A stretch of DNA of 6,252 nucleotides from an uncultured Clostridia bacterium (GCA_937877295.1 CALFIV010000299.1:1-6252), one strand, 5' to 3'. Shown: positions 1 through 6,020, counted from the first letter of the stretch. Made by a program: numbers and translations. The notes: generated from the sequence alone by a model not told the origin.

Positions 1-384
1 GCCGATGATTATCTGTGCAAGCCGTTTTCCATGCGGGAGCTTATAGCGCGCGTGCATGTGCTGCTGCGCAGAAGCGGCGCGGAGTCCGTGCTGACCTTAA
101 GAAACGGTGTCACCGTCGATCCGGACCGCGGCACGGTATGCAAAAACGGCGAGGAGCTCCGGCTTTCCGCGCTGGAGTTCCGGCTGCTGCTCGTTTTTTT
201 GAACAATCGCGGGCGGCTTCTGACCCGCGCGAAGCTCTTGGAGGACATCTGGGACATCGCGGGCGATTTCGTCAACGACAACACGCTGACGGTCTACATC
301 AAGCGCCTTCGGGAAAAGTTAGGCGACGACGGCTCGGAGGGGCCGATCAAGACGGTGCGCGGGCTCGGCTACCGCATGGACTGA
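1..384 (+). CDS. OmpR/PhoB-family response regulator, C-terminal part (5' end outside window)
   Basis: DNA-binding response regulator of a two-component system; only the last 127 residues are present. The frame is open from base 1. It begins with ADDYLCKPF, the end of a receiver domain, where K7 is the conserved beta-5 lysine and P8 the cis-proline. An ATG at 31 is internal and should not be taken as the start, because that would cut the receiver motif. A short linker with RRSG follows, then a winged-helix domain (about residues 32-126). The recognition helix lies around 94-110 (NTLTVYIKRLREKLGDD), and the domain ends in the typical VRGLGYRMD wing. The receiver's phospho-acceptor Asp is off-window. 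The stop at 382-384 lies one base before the kinase start, so the two genes are almost certainly co-transcribed. Its likely target is the downstream transporter promoter (inference). Family assignment is firm; the specific regulon is unknown. Confidence 0.95.
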   Translation, partial: ADDYLCKPFSMRELIARVHVLLRRSGAESVLTLRNGVTVDPDRGTVCKNGEELRLSALEFRLLLVFLNNRGRLLTRAKLLEDIWDIAGDFVNDNTLTVYIKRLREKLGDDGSEGPIKTVRGLGYRMD

Positions 385-385
385 T

Positions 386-1384
386 ATGTTCAGAAATCGG
401 GAACTCAAAATCGAAATCATCATCGACGCCGCCGCGACGGGGATTCTTGCCGCAGCCGGCTTTTTTGTGCATCCGCTCTGCGGGATTCTGGTGCTGGCGC
501 TCGGATGCGGATTGACGGCTTTGCATCTGATCCACGGACGGCGGCGGTATGCGGCGATCGACGCGCTGTCCAAGAGCATCGACCGTGTGCTGCACGAGCA
601 GGACGCGATCCTGATCGCCGAAAGCGACGAGGGCGAGCTTGCGGTGCTTTCCAGTGAAATTCGCAAGATGACCGTGCGATTAAAGGAGCAGAGCGACCGC
701 CTTTCAGAGGACAAGCGGCTTCTTTCCGACGCGATCGCTGATCTGTTCCATCAGATGCGAACGCCGCTGACCTCGATGAATCTGCTCGTTTCGATGCTTG
801 CCAAGGAGGACCTGCCCGAAGAAAAGCGGCTTCGCTATCTGCACGAGCTCAAAACGCAGCTCGAGCGCATCCGCTGGATCGCGGAAACGCTGCTGAAGTT
901 CTCGAAGCTTGACGCCGATTCCGTACGCTTTGCGCCCGAAACGATCCCGGTCTCGGAGCTGATCGACGCGGCGGTCGAACCGCTGCGCGTACCGATGGAG
1001 CTGAAAGGACTCACGCTTTCGATTGAGCCGCACGGCGCGGCGCTGCTTGCGGATCGCGCGTGGACCACCGAGGCGGTGGCGAATATTTTGAAGAACGCAA
1101 TGGAGCACACGCCGGCGGGCGGCAGCATCACGGTCGAGGCGGAGGAGACGGCGCTCTTTTCGCGCATCACGGTGCGCGACACCGGGACGGGCTTCGAGCC
1201 GGACGAGCTCGGACACGTGTTCGAACGCTTTTATCGCGGACGCAGCGCGTCGAACGACAGCATCGGCATCGGGCTTGCACTCTCGCGGCAGATCATCGCG
1301 GAGCAGGGCGGCACGGTTACGGCGAAAAACGCCGATGGCGGCGGCGCGGTCTTTGAGATCCGCTTTTACAAATCGGTTGTGTAA
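386..1384 (+). CDS. Sensor histidine kinase with minimal extracellular loop
   Basis: Membrane sensor kinase, 332 aa, partner of the preceding regulator. Two hydrophobic helices (about 10-28 and 31-50) are separated only by a few residues around H29-P30, so there is practically no extracellular sensor. A charged, coiled-coil-like linker (about 60-118) includes DEGELAVLSSEIRKMTV, a style I associate with clostridial kinases linked to ABC transporters. The H-box is FHQMRTPLTS, with the phospho-accepting His at 122. The catalytic domain shows the N-box (N233..N237, NILKNAMEH), G1 (DTGTGF, D265), the F-box (FERFYRG, 279-285) and G2 (GIGLAL, 294-299). All catalytic residues are present, so it should be active. 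The ATG at 386 follows the regulator's stop by one base and has no good Shine-Dalgarno sequence, which suggests translational coupling. The close helices resemble intramembrane-sensing kinases (BceS/LiaS type), which take their signal from a partner transporter or accessory protein. That mode of action is inferred here. Confidence 0.93.
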   Translation: MFRNRELKIEIIIDAAATGILAAAGFFVHPLCGILVLALGCGLTALHLIHGRRRYAAIDALSKSIDRVLHEQDAILIAESDEGELAVLSSEIRKMTVRLKEQSDRLSEDKRLLSDAIADLFHQMRTPLTSMNLLVSMLAKEDLPEEKRLRYLHELKTQLERIRWIAETLLKFSKLDADSVRFAPETIPVSELIDAAVEPLRVPMELKGLTLSIEPHGAALLADRAWTTEAVANILKNAMEHTPAGGSITVEAEETALFSRITVRDTGTGFEPDELGHVFERFYRGRSASNDSIGIGLALSRQIIAEQGGTVTAKNADGGGAVFEIRFYKSVV

Positions 1385-1481
1385 ACACGGAAGAAAGGGT
1401 ATCCATTCAACCTGTAAGCAGCAGACGTGTGTTGTAGACGCACGCACGAAACAGGCATAGGAAGAACATGAAAACAAATCC

Positions 1482-1514
1482 GTCAAATCCGGCGGCATGT
1501 GCGGCGGATTTGAC
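1482..1514 (+). repeat. Inverted repeat / hairpin 1, perfect 10-bp stem
   Basis: GTCAAATCCG (1482-1491) is perfectly complementary to CGGATTTGAC (1505-1514), leaving a 13-base GC-rich loop (1492-1504). There is no T-run after it (ACCTTG follows), so it is not a standard Rho-independent terminator. The 3' arm and loop (1501-1508) can instead pair with the 5' arm of the next hairpin. It could be an RNA structure at the 3' end of the kinase message, a leader structure of the transporter message, or a DNA palindrome of a small repeat element. Confidence 0.75.
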
Positions 1515-1520
1515 ACCTTG

Positions 1521-1565
1521 CAGTTTCCGCCGCCCGGTGCATCTGTGATGCATAGGCGGAAGCTG
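1521..1565 (+). repeat. Inverted repeat / hairpin 2, two-tier stem
   Basis: CAGTTTCCGCC (1521-1531) pairs with GGCGGAAGCTG (1555-1565) over 11 positions with a single G-U wobble (T1524/G1562). Inside it, TGCAT (1538-1542) pairs with ATGCA (1548-1552) around a 5-base loop. The two tiers are separated by an asymmetric internal loop (1532-1537 against 1553-1554). Its two-tier shape makes chance less likely than for a simple palindrome. It matches no riboswitch or RNA family I recognise, and no T-tract follows. Confidence 0.72.
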
Positions 1566-1572
1566 AGAAGAC

Positions 1573-1600
1573 CAGTCTGTTGAATTTTTTCAACAGACTG
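1573..1600 (+). repeat. Inverted repeat / hairpin 3, perfect 12-bp stem with TTTT loop
   Basis: CAGTCTGTTGAA (1573-1584) is perfectly complementary to TTCAACAGACTG (1589-1600), with a TTTT tetraloop (1585-1588). The stem is AT-rich in its upper half and the downstream sequence is ATTTCAGTC, so the trailing T-tract is too short for a strong terminator. It could act as a weak terminator for the regulator-kinase operon, as an mRNA 3'-end stabiliser, or as a dimeric protein-binding site upstream of the transporter promoter. It sits immediately 5' of the GTCAC repeats. Confidence 0.75.
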
Positions 1601-1604
1601 ATTT

Positions 1605-1638
1605 CAGTCACCGAACTGTCACTTTCGTTTTATAGAAT
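1605..1638 (+). promoter_or_regulatory. Candidate regulated promoter of the ABC transporter operon with tandem GTCAC operator
   Basis: GTCAC occurs at 1607-1611 and again at 1618-1622, exactly 11 bp apart (about one helical turn) in direct orientation. The context is similar: CAGTCAC and CTGTCAC. OmpR-family regulators typically bind such direct repeats as head-to-tail dimers. Downstream, TATAGAAT (1631-1638) offers a -10 element (TAGAAT differs from consensus at one position). There is no good -35 hexamer at the right distance, and the repeats occupy that place, as expected for an activator-dependent promoter. Predicted transcription would start around 1644, giving a leader of about 25 bases. 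That the upstream regulator binds here is inference. Confidence 0.5.
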
Positions 1639-1654
1639 GGTTGCAGAAGAACCG

Positions 1655-1661
1655 AAGGAGG
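1655..1661 (+). promoter_or_regulatory. Strong ribosome-binding site of the ABC ATPase gene
   Basis: AAGGAGG lies 7 bases before the ATG at 1669, a near-perfect Shine-Dalgarno match. This fixes the start of the ATPase and contrasts with the absent site before the kinase gene. Confidence 0.9.
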
Positions 1662-1668
1662 AACAACG

Positions 1669-2361
1669 ATGGAAATATTGAAGGTCGAACAACTGACGAA
1701 GATTTACGGTTCGGGCAACAGTGAAGTACGGGCGCTGGACGGCGTGACGTTCTCCGTGGAGAAGGGCGAATTTTTAGCCATCATCGGACCGTCCGGCAGC
1801 GGCAAATCGACGCTTTTGCACTGTCTCGGCGGCGTGGACCGTCCGACGTCGGGCAAGGTCTGGATGAACGGGCAGGACGTGTATGCGCAAAATGAGGAGC
1901 AGCTTGCGATCTTCCGCCGCCGTCACGTGGGGCTCGTCTATCAGTTTTATAATCTCATCCCCGTGCTGAACGTCGTGGAGAACATGACGCTGCCCGTGCG
2001 CATGGACGGGCGCAAGGTCAACGAGGAACGGCTCAACGAACTTTTGCATCTGCTCGTTTTGGAGGAGCGCAAGAACAATCTGCCCAATCAGCTTTCGGGC
2101 GGACAGCAGCAGCGCGTGTCGATCGGACGGGCTTTGATGAACGCACCGGAGATCGTGCTGGCCGACGAACCGACCGGCAACCTCGACTCGCAGAACTCGC
2201 GCGAGATCGTGGAGCTTTTAAAGCTTTCGAACCGCAAGTACGGTCAGACGCTGATCGTCATCACACACGACGAGCAGATCGCGCTGCAGGCGGATCGCAT
2301 CATTGCGATCGAGGACGGCAGGATCGTGCGCGACGAACGCATCCGGGGGGAACGCGCATGA
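1669..2361 (+). CDS. ABC transporter ATP-binding protein (LolD/MacB/FtsE class)
   Basis: Cytoplasmic ATPase subunit, 230 aa, the usual length for this class, that powers the permease encoded next to it. All nucleotide-binding motifs are intact. They are Walker A GPSGSGKST (40-48, K46), the Q-loop around Q92 (VYQFYNLIP), the signature LSGGQ (142-146), Walker B IVLADEP (162-168, catalytic E167), the D-loop NLDS (171-174) and the switch histidine H200 (ITHD). The N-terminal VRALDGVTFSVEKGE and the FYNLIPVLNVVENMTLP stretch are typical of the MacB/LolD/BceA group, which pairs with FtsX-type permeases and usually works as a mechanotransducer rather than moving substrate through a channel. Its stop codon overlaps the permease start (ATGA, 2358-2361), indicating coupled, stoichiometric synthesis. 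Catalytic assignment is firm; the substrate is unknown. Confidence 0.96.
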   Translation: MEILKVEQLTKIYGSGNSEVRALDGVTFSVEKGEFLAIIGPSGSGKSTLLHCLGGVDRPTSGKVWMNGQDVYAQNEEQLAIFRRRHVGLVYQFYNLIPVLNVVENMTLPVRMDGRKVNEERLNELLHLLVLEERKNNLPNQLSGGQQQRVSIGRALMNAPEIVLADEPTGNLDSQNSREIVELLKLSNRKYGQTLIVITHDEQIALQADRIIAIEDGRIVRDERIRGERA

Positions 2362-5081
2362 ACATTCTGCATACCTACACCCGGCGCGCGCTCGGCAAAA
2401 ACCGTGTGCGTACGTGGGTTACGATCATCGGCATCGTGCTTTCGATGGCGCTATTAACCGCGGTCATCGAAGGCGCGTACAGCGGGCTCTGCTACACACG
2501 CGGCATCATGATCGAGGACGGCGGCTGGTATCATGCCTACTATTTCGATCTGGACGAAGCGCAGATGCGGGAAACCGCAAACCTCAAGTTCATCGACGAA
2601 CGCGCCGTCTGGCAGATGGTCGGCTGGGAGGTACAGGACGCGGACGCGGAGCGTATGCCTTTGTTTGTGGAGGCGATCGACGATCACGTTGCCGATATGC
2701 TGTCGCTCAAGCTGATCGAAGGCCGCCTGCCGGAGAACGAGCACGAGCTGATCGTTTCCTCGCGCTTCTATGACGCCTACGGCGCGAACCGTGACGAGAC
2801 GGCACTGGATGCATTTCAGGTCGGCAACACCGTCACCATGACGCTCGGACGCCGCATAGACGGGGAAGGCAGCGTGCTCTCCGAGCGCGAGTATGCCGAG
2901 GACGCGCGCATCGTCGACGCCAAGCCCTATACCTATACGATCGTCGGCGTTTACAACGGCTTCAACACGATCCTCGGCGGCGAGGGCTACCGTGCGCTGA
3001 CCCGCGGCTTCGGTACCGGCTCTTACAATGTCTTTTTCACGGTCAACCATCCGTATTTTTTAAGAAGCATCATGGGCCGTCAGACGCTGTCACAAAACTG
3101 GGGCGAGAACACGCAGCTCATGCGCCTGTACGGCTCGTTCAGCGACATGAACCTTTCGGCAGTTCTGTTCGGGTTTGCGGCGATCCTCGTGATCCTTGTC
3201 ATGTTCGGATCGATCTCGCTAATCTACAACGCGTTCTCGATCTCGGTCGCCGAGCGTACGCGTCAGTTCGGTATTTTAAAATCGATCGGCGCGACCAAGA
3301 AACAGATCCGCGCGTCCGTGCGGTATGAAGCGCTGCTGCTGTGCGCGGTCGGCATTCCGATCGGGCTGATCGTCGGCTGCGTCGGTATCGGCGTCACGCT
3401 GTGGGCGATCAAGGATACCTTTATCAAGCTTGCGCCGAACATTCATACCGAGATGAAGCTTGTGCTGCATCCGCTGGCGCTGCTTGCGGCGGTGCTATGC
3501 TGCCTCGTGACCGTGCTGATCTCGGCGTCGGTTCCCGCAAAGCGGGCGGCGCGGCTGCAGCCGATCGACGCGATCCGGCAAAGCGCGGACGTCAAGGCAA
3601 AGCCCAGGGAGGTCAGAACCTCCAGGCTCACCGAAAAGCTGTTCGGCTTCGAAGGCGCAATGGGCGCGAAGAACTTCAAACGCAACAAGAAGGGCTACCG
3701 CATTACGGTCCTGTCGCTCGTTATGAGCATCGTGCTCTTTATCGGCGCGTCGTCATTCTGCACCTATCTCACCGATATGGTAAGAACGCTGATGGAGGAC
3801 AACGATGCGGACGTCGTGGGCACGGTCAAGATCGCGCAGGTCGATGCGCTGTTCAACGAAATCAAGGCGTCGGAGGAGGTCACGCGCGCGTCGTATTATT
3901 TCATTTATTACGGCGGCGTGTTCGGCATGCAGACCGATTCGGACAATCTTTCCGATTCCTATTGGAGCGCACCGCATCATCGCCGCGAGGGCGATCGGGA
4001 GGACGTCAACGTTTCGGTGCTGTATCTTGACGACGCATCGTTCCGTGAGCTGTGCAAAGAGAACCATATCGACCCGGAGCGCTATTTTGACCCCGACTGT
4101 CCCTACGGACTTTTGAAGAACGAGGTCACCGATGTCATCCAAGAGGCAAACAACCGTCAGAAGCGCTACCAATATGAGGTGTTCCGCACCGACAAGCTGC
4201 CGGCGTCCGTCGTCTCACTCGATGTGCCGGAACGCGAGGGCTTCTATAAGGACATCAGCTACGATCCGGAGACCGGAAAGGATTTTGTGCGCTACTATCC
4301 GAGCGAGTACGTCGAAGAGCAGCTGCGCAGGGCAAATGCCGATAACGGATATATGGTCGTGCTGTATTCCGCTATGGCAGCAGATACCCTGACGGTCGAC
4401 GAGGCATCCGTGTTCGAGACGTTCCCGTTCGACGCGATCATCAAGGGGAATAACTTCAACGTTGTGTTGCGCGACCGCGCTCTGATCGTCTATCCGTTCT
4501 CGAAGTGCACGCTCGCAAACGCCGAAGCCGATCAGGCATATATGATGTTCGAGTCGGACGATCACAAGGCGACGTACAGCAAGCTGCACGAGGCTGCGGA
4601 GCGTGACAACATGCTCTATGTCAACTATGTCGGCGATCTCGCCGAGGAGCGCGAAAACAGCCGTTTGATCGTGAACGTCGTCAACGTGTTCGCGTACGGG
4701 TTCATTATCCTGATCTCTCTCATTGCGGCGGCGAACGTGTTCAATACGATCAGCACGGCGATCATGCTGCGCCGCAGAGAGTTCGCGATGCTGAAATCCA
4801 TCGGCATGGGCGATCGCGGGATGCTGCGCATGCTGAACTACGAATGCCTGATCTACGGACTCCGCGCGCTTCTTTTCGGGCTTCCGATCTCGGCGCTACT
4901 TACGTTTGCGATCTTCAAGGTCGTGGCGCAGGAGCTGGAACGCAGCTTCTATATGCCGTGGACGAGCGTGCTCATCGCTGTGCTGTCGGTGTTTATCGTG
5001 GTGTTCGCCACCATGCTCTACGCGCGCAGCAAGATCCGAAAGGACAATCCCGTCGACGCGCTGAAAAACGAAAATCTGTAA
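2358..5081 (+). CDS. FtsX-type ABC transporter permease, two-half protein with two large ectodomains
   Basis: Membrane subunit of the transporter, 907 aa. The start ATG overlaps the ATPase stop and is preceded by GGGGGG at 2345-2350 (7-base spacing). I see eight membrane segments: about 20-42, 265-290, 323-350, 370-392, 448-468, 769-795, 828-855 and 866-888. They fall into two equivalent halves, each with one helix, an ectodomain and three helices. Both halves carry the FtsX signature after their second helix: ERTRQFGILKSIGAT (299-313) and RRREFAMLKSIGMG (805-818). Both also end in a basic segment with P-x-DA (QPIDAIRQ 401-408; NPVDALKN 897-904). Ectodomain 1 spans about 43-264 (MacB-PCD-like in position). 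Ectodomain 2 (about 469-768) is larger, rich in Tyr and acidic residues, with Cys566 and Cys581. BceB-type permeases have ten helices and a single large ectodomain, so this is not a classical BceB. Envelope stress or antimicrobial peptide handling is plausible but unproven. Confidence 0.92.
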   Translation: MNILHTYTRRALGKNRVRTWVTIIGIVLSMALLTAVIEGAYSGLCYTRGIMIEDGGWYHAYYFDLDEAQMRETANLKFIDERAVWQMVGWEVQDADAERMPLFVEAIDDHVADMLSLKLIEGRLPENEHELIVSSRFYDAYGANRDETALDAFQVGNTVTMTLGRRIDGEGSVLSEREYAEDARIVDAKPYTYTIVGVYNGFNTILGGEGYRALTRGFGTGSYNVFFTVNHPYFLRSIMGRQTLSQNWGENTQLMRLYGSFSDMNLSAVLFGFAAILVILVMFGSISLIYNAFSISVAERTRQFGILKSIGATKKQIRASVRYEALLLCAVGIPIGLIVGCVGIGVTLWAIKDTFIKLAPNIHTEMKLVLHPLALLAAVLCCLVTVLISASVPAKRAARLQPIDAIRQSADVKAKPREVRTSRLTEKLFGFEGAMGAKNFKRNKKGYRITVLSLVMSIVLFIGASSFCTYLTDMVRTLMEDNDADVVGTVKIAQVDALFNEIKASEEVTRASYYFIYYGGVFGMQTDSDNLSDSYWSAPHHRREGDREDVNVSVLYLDDASFRELCKENHIDPERYFDPDCPYGLLKNEVTDVIQEANNRQKRYQYEVFRTDKLPASVVSLDVPEREGFYKDISYDPETGKDFVRYYPSEYVEEQLRRANADNGYMVVLYSAMAADTLTVDEASVFETFPFDAIIKGNNFNVVLRDRALIVYPFSKCTLANAEADQAYMMFESDDHKATYSKLHEAAERDNMLYVNYVGDLAEERENSRLIVNVVNVFAYGFIILISLIAAANVFNTISTAIMLRRREFAMLKSIGMGDRGMLRMLNYECLIYGLRALLFGLPISALLTFAIFKVVAQELERSFYMPWTSVLIAVLSVFIVVFATMLYARSKIRKDNPVDALKNENL

Positions 5082-5088
5082 ACACTGT

Positions 5089-5150
5089 CAAAAGCCTCCC
5101 CTGTGTAAGGGGAGATGGCGAGGAACGAGCCGGAAGGGGTGTCCGGCTTG
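5089..5150 (+). repeat. Palindromic intergenic repeat (double hairpin), Clostridia-type
   Basis: Directly after the permease stop there are two hairpins. CTCCCC (5096-5101) pairs with GGGGAG (5109-5114) around TGTGTAA. CGAGCCGG (5126-5133) pairs with CCGGCTTG (5143-5150) over 8 bp with one G-U, around a 9-base loop. The pattern (AAAGCCTCCCC, TGTGTAA, GGGGAGATGGCGAG, then CCGGAAGGGGTGTC) strongly resembles short dispersed repeats I recall in many gut Clostridia genomes. I cannot check copy number from one window. The first arm, AAAGCCTCCC (5091-5100), also resembles the terminator arm at 5156-5166. Confidence 0.6.
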
Positions 5151-5155
5151 AACGC

Positions 5156-5183
5156 AAAGCCTTCCCGGACGGGAGGGCTTTTT
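5156..5183 (+). terminator. Rho-independent terminator after the transporter operon
   Basis: AAAGCCTTCCC (5156-5166) pairs with GGGAGGGCTTT (5171-5181) over 11 positions with one G-U wobble (T5162/G5175), closed by the tetraloop GGAC and running into TTTTT (5179-5183). GC-rich stem plus T-tract is the classical layout. It separates the transporter block from the surE promoter that starts about 15 bases downstream. The stem's A-rich 5' side also gives a short U-run in the opposite direction, so it may be partly bidirectional. Confidence 0.9.
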
Positions 5184-5197
5184 CCGTCACATAAGCC

Positions 5198-5226
5198 TTG
5201 CACAGCACGCTTCGGTTTGGTATAAT
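5198..5226 (+). promoter_or_regulatory. Promoter of surE (extended -10, sigma-A type)
   Basis: A perfect TATAAT at 5221-5226 is preceded by TGG (5218-5220), an extended -10 element. The weak -35 candidate TTGCAC (5198-5203) lies at the optimal 17-bp spacing and matches consensus only in TTG, which the extended -10 can offset. Transcription would start near 5233, about 23 bases before the surE ATG. It sits just downstream of the terminator, confirming that surE begins a new transcription unit. No operator or riboswitch is visible in the short leader. Confidence 0.85.
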
Positions 5227-5242
5227 AAACTATCACCAAACT

Positions 5243-5247
5243 GGGGG
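5243..5247 (+). promoter_or_regulatory. Ribosome-binding site deciding the surE start
   Basis: GGGGG at 5243-5247 lies 8 bases before the ATG at 5256. A nearer ATG at 5251 is in another frame and only 3 bases from the G-run, so it is not the start. The 5256 ATG gives the conserved SurE N-terminus. Confidence 0.7.
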
Positions 5248-5255
5248 CATATGGA

Positions 5256-6020
5256 ATGAAAATCCTTCTGGTCAACGACGACGGCATCGACGCGATCGGC
5301 ATCGAGCGCCTCTGGCACGCGCTGAGCCCGTCGCACACGGTCTATGTGGTTGCGCCCGATCGGCAGAGAAGCGCGGCTTCGAAGTCGATGACGCTGAACA
5401 TGCCGCTGCGGGCAAAGCCGGTCGCCATCGAGGGCGTCGCCGCGGCGTTTGCAGTGGACGGCACGCCGGTTGACTGCGCAAGACTGGGGCTCGGCAATCT
5501 TGTCCCCGAGCAGCCGGAGCTTGTGATTTCGGGCGTCAATATCGGACCGAACCTCGGAAGCGATACACTCTATTCCGGCACTTGCGCCGGCGCGCAGGAG
5601 GCAGCGCTTTTTGGCATACAGGCGATCGCCATCTCGATCGATCACCGCACGCCGACACACTATGAGACGGCGGTTTGGGCAACGCTGCGCATGGTCGAAA
5701 TCGCGGCGCGGCATCCGCTGCCGTACGGCATGTTCTATAACGTCAACGTTCCCGATCTGCCGCAGAACGAAATCAAGGGCTGGCGCGTGACGGGTCTCGG
5801 CGTGGTGCGCTATCGCAAGGATTATGTAAGATGCGAAGACCCGCTCGGCAAGCCGTACTATTGGGCGCCGCGCGAGCGGATGCCCTACGATCCGGACGCG
5901 GACAACGACGTCGCGTGGATGAAACGTGGCTATATCACGGTCACGCCGATGGGATACGACTGCGCGCGGCTCGACGCGGTCGATCTTTCGGGAGAATTCG
6001 GAGGCGAAGCATGCAGGTAG
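5256..6020 (+). CDS. surE: SurE family 5'/3'-nucleotidase
   Basis: Metal-dependent phosphatase that removes phosphate from nucleoside 5'- and 3'-monophosphates in the cytoplasm (SurE, EC 3.1.3.5 in general annotation), linked in bacteria to stationary-phase survival and nucleotide housekeeping. The 254-residue length is usual for the family. It begins MKILLVNDDGIDAIGI, the family hallmark. The four metal ligands known for SurE are all present: D8 and D9, S39 (DRQRSAAS, S39) and N95 (ISGVNIGPN). The GSDTLYSGTCAGAQEA segment (101-116) corresponds to the conserved YSGT-A--EA motif, and GYITVTPM (225-232) is the conserved C-terminal strand. It has its own promoter and ribosome site and overlaps the next gene by 10 bp. 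Function is well supported; substrate preference within the family is not visible. Confidence 0.96.
   Translation: MKILLVNDDGIDAIGIERLWHALSPSHTVYVVAPDRQRSAASKSMTLNMPLRAKPVAIEGVAAAFAVDGTPVDCARLGLGNLVPEQPELVISGVNIGPNLGSDTLYSGTCAGAQEAALFGIQAIAISIDHRTPTHYETAVWATLRMVEIAARHPLPYGMFYNVNVPDLPQNEIKGWRVTGLGVVRYRKDYVRCEDPLGKPYYWAPRERMPYDPDADNDVAWMKRGYITVTPMGYDCARLDAVDLSGEFGGEACR
6000..6004 (+). promoter_or_regulatory. Ribosome-binding site of the flavoprotein gene, inside surE
   Basis: GGAGG (6000-6004) lies 6 bases before the ATG at 6011, within the last codons of surE. It supports 6011 as the true start and a 10-bp overlap with surE. Confidence 0.8.

Larger units (their letters stand above)
1385..1668 (+). 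other. Structured intergenic region between kinase and transporter genes
   Basis: This 284-bp stretch has no convincing gene and is visibly more AT-rich at its 3' end than the flanking coding DNA. It holds three consecutive inverted repeats (1482-1514, 1521-1565, 1573-1600), a tandem GTCAC repeat with a -10-like element (1605-1638) and the ribosome site of the ABC ATPase. Its first part (1385-1480) has only a weak possible long-range stem, CCTGT 1411-1415 with ACAGG 1451-1455. Between them, CGTGTG (1426-1431) and CGCACG might pair imperfectly. None of the hairpins has a proper downstream T-tract, so I see no clear terminator for the regulator-kinase operon. Read-through into the transporter genes is therefore possible. 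Confidence 0.7.

Noticed and set aside
31..384. Regulator gene starting at the ATG at 31
   Set aside because: The frame is open upstream and bases 1-30 encode the conserved receiver end ADDYLCKPF, so the real start is outside the window.
1385..1480. Possible cyclic-di-GMP (GEMM-like) riboswitch from ACGCACGCACGAAACAGG
   Set aside because: Only a superficial word match; the conserved GEMM core and its two helices are not present.
704..1516. Long open frame on the minus strand (270 codons) opposite the kinase gene
   Set aside because: Shadow of the kinase coding frame in GC-rich DNA; the product is Arg/His-rich low-quality sequence without a family motif, while the + strand frame has all kinase motifs.
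1510..1538. Perfect TTGACA hexamer at 1510-1515 as a -35 promoter element
   Set aside because: No -10-like sequence at 16-18 bp downstream (the region is CCCGGT), and the hexamer is part of the hairpin 1 arm.
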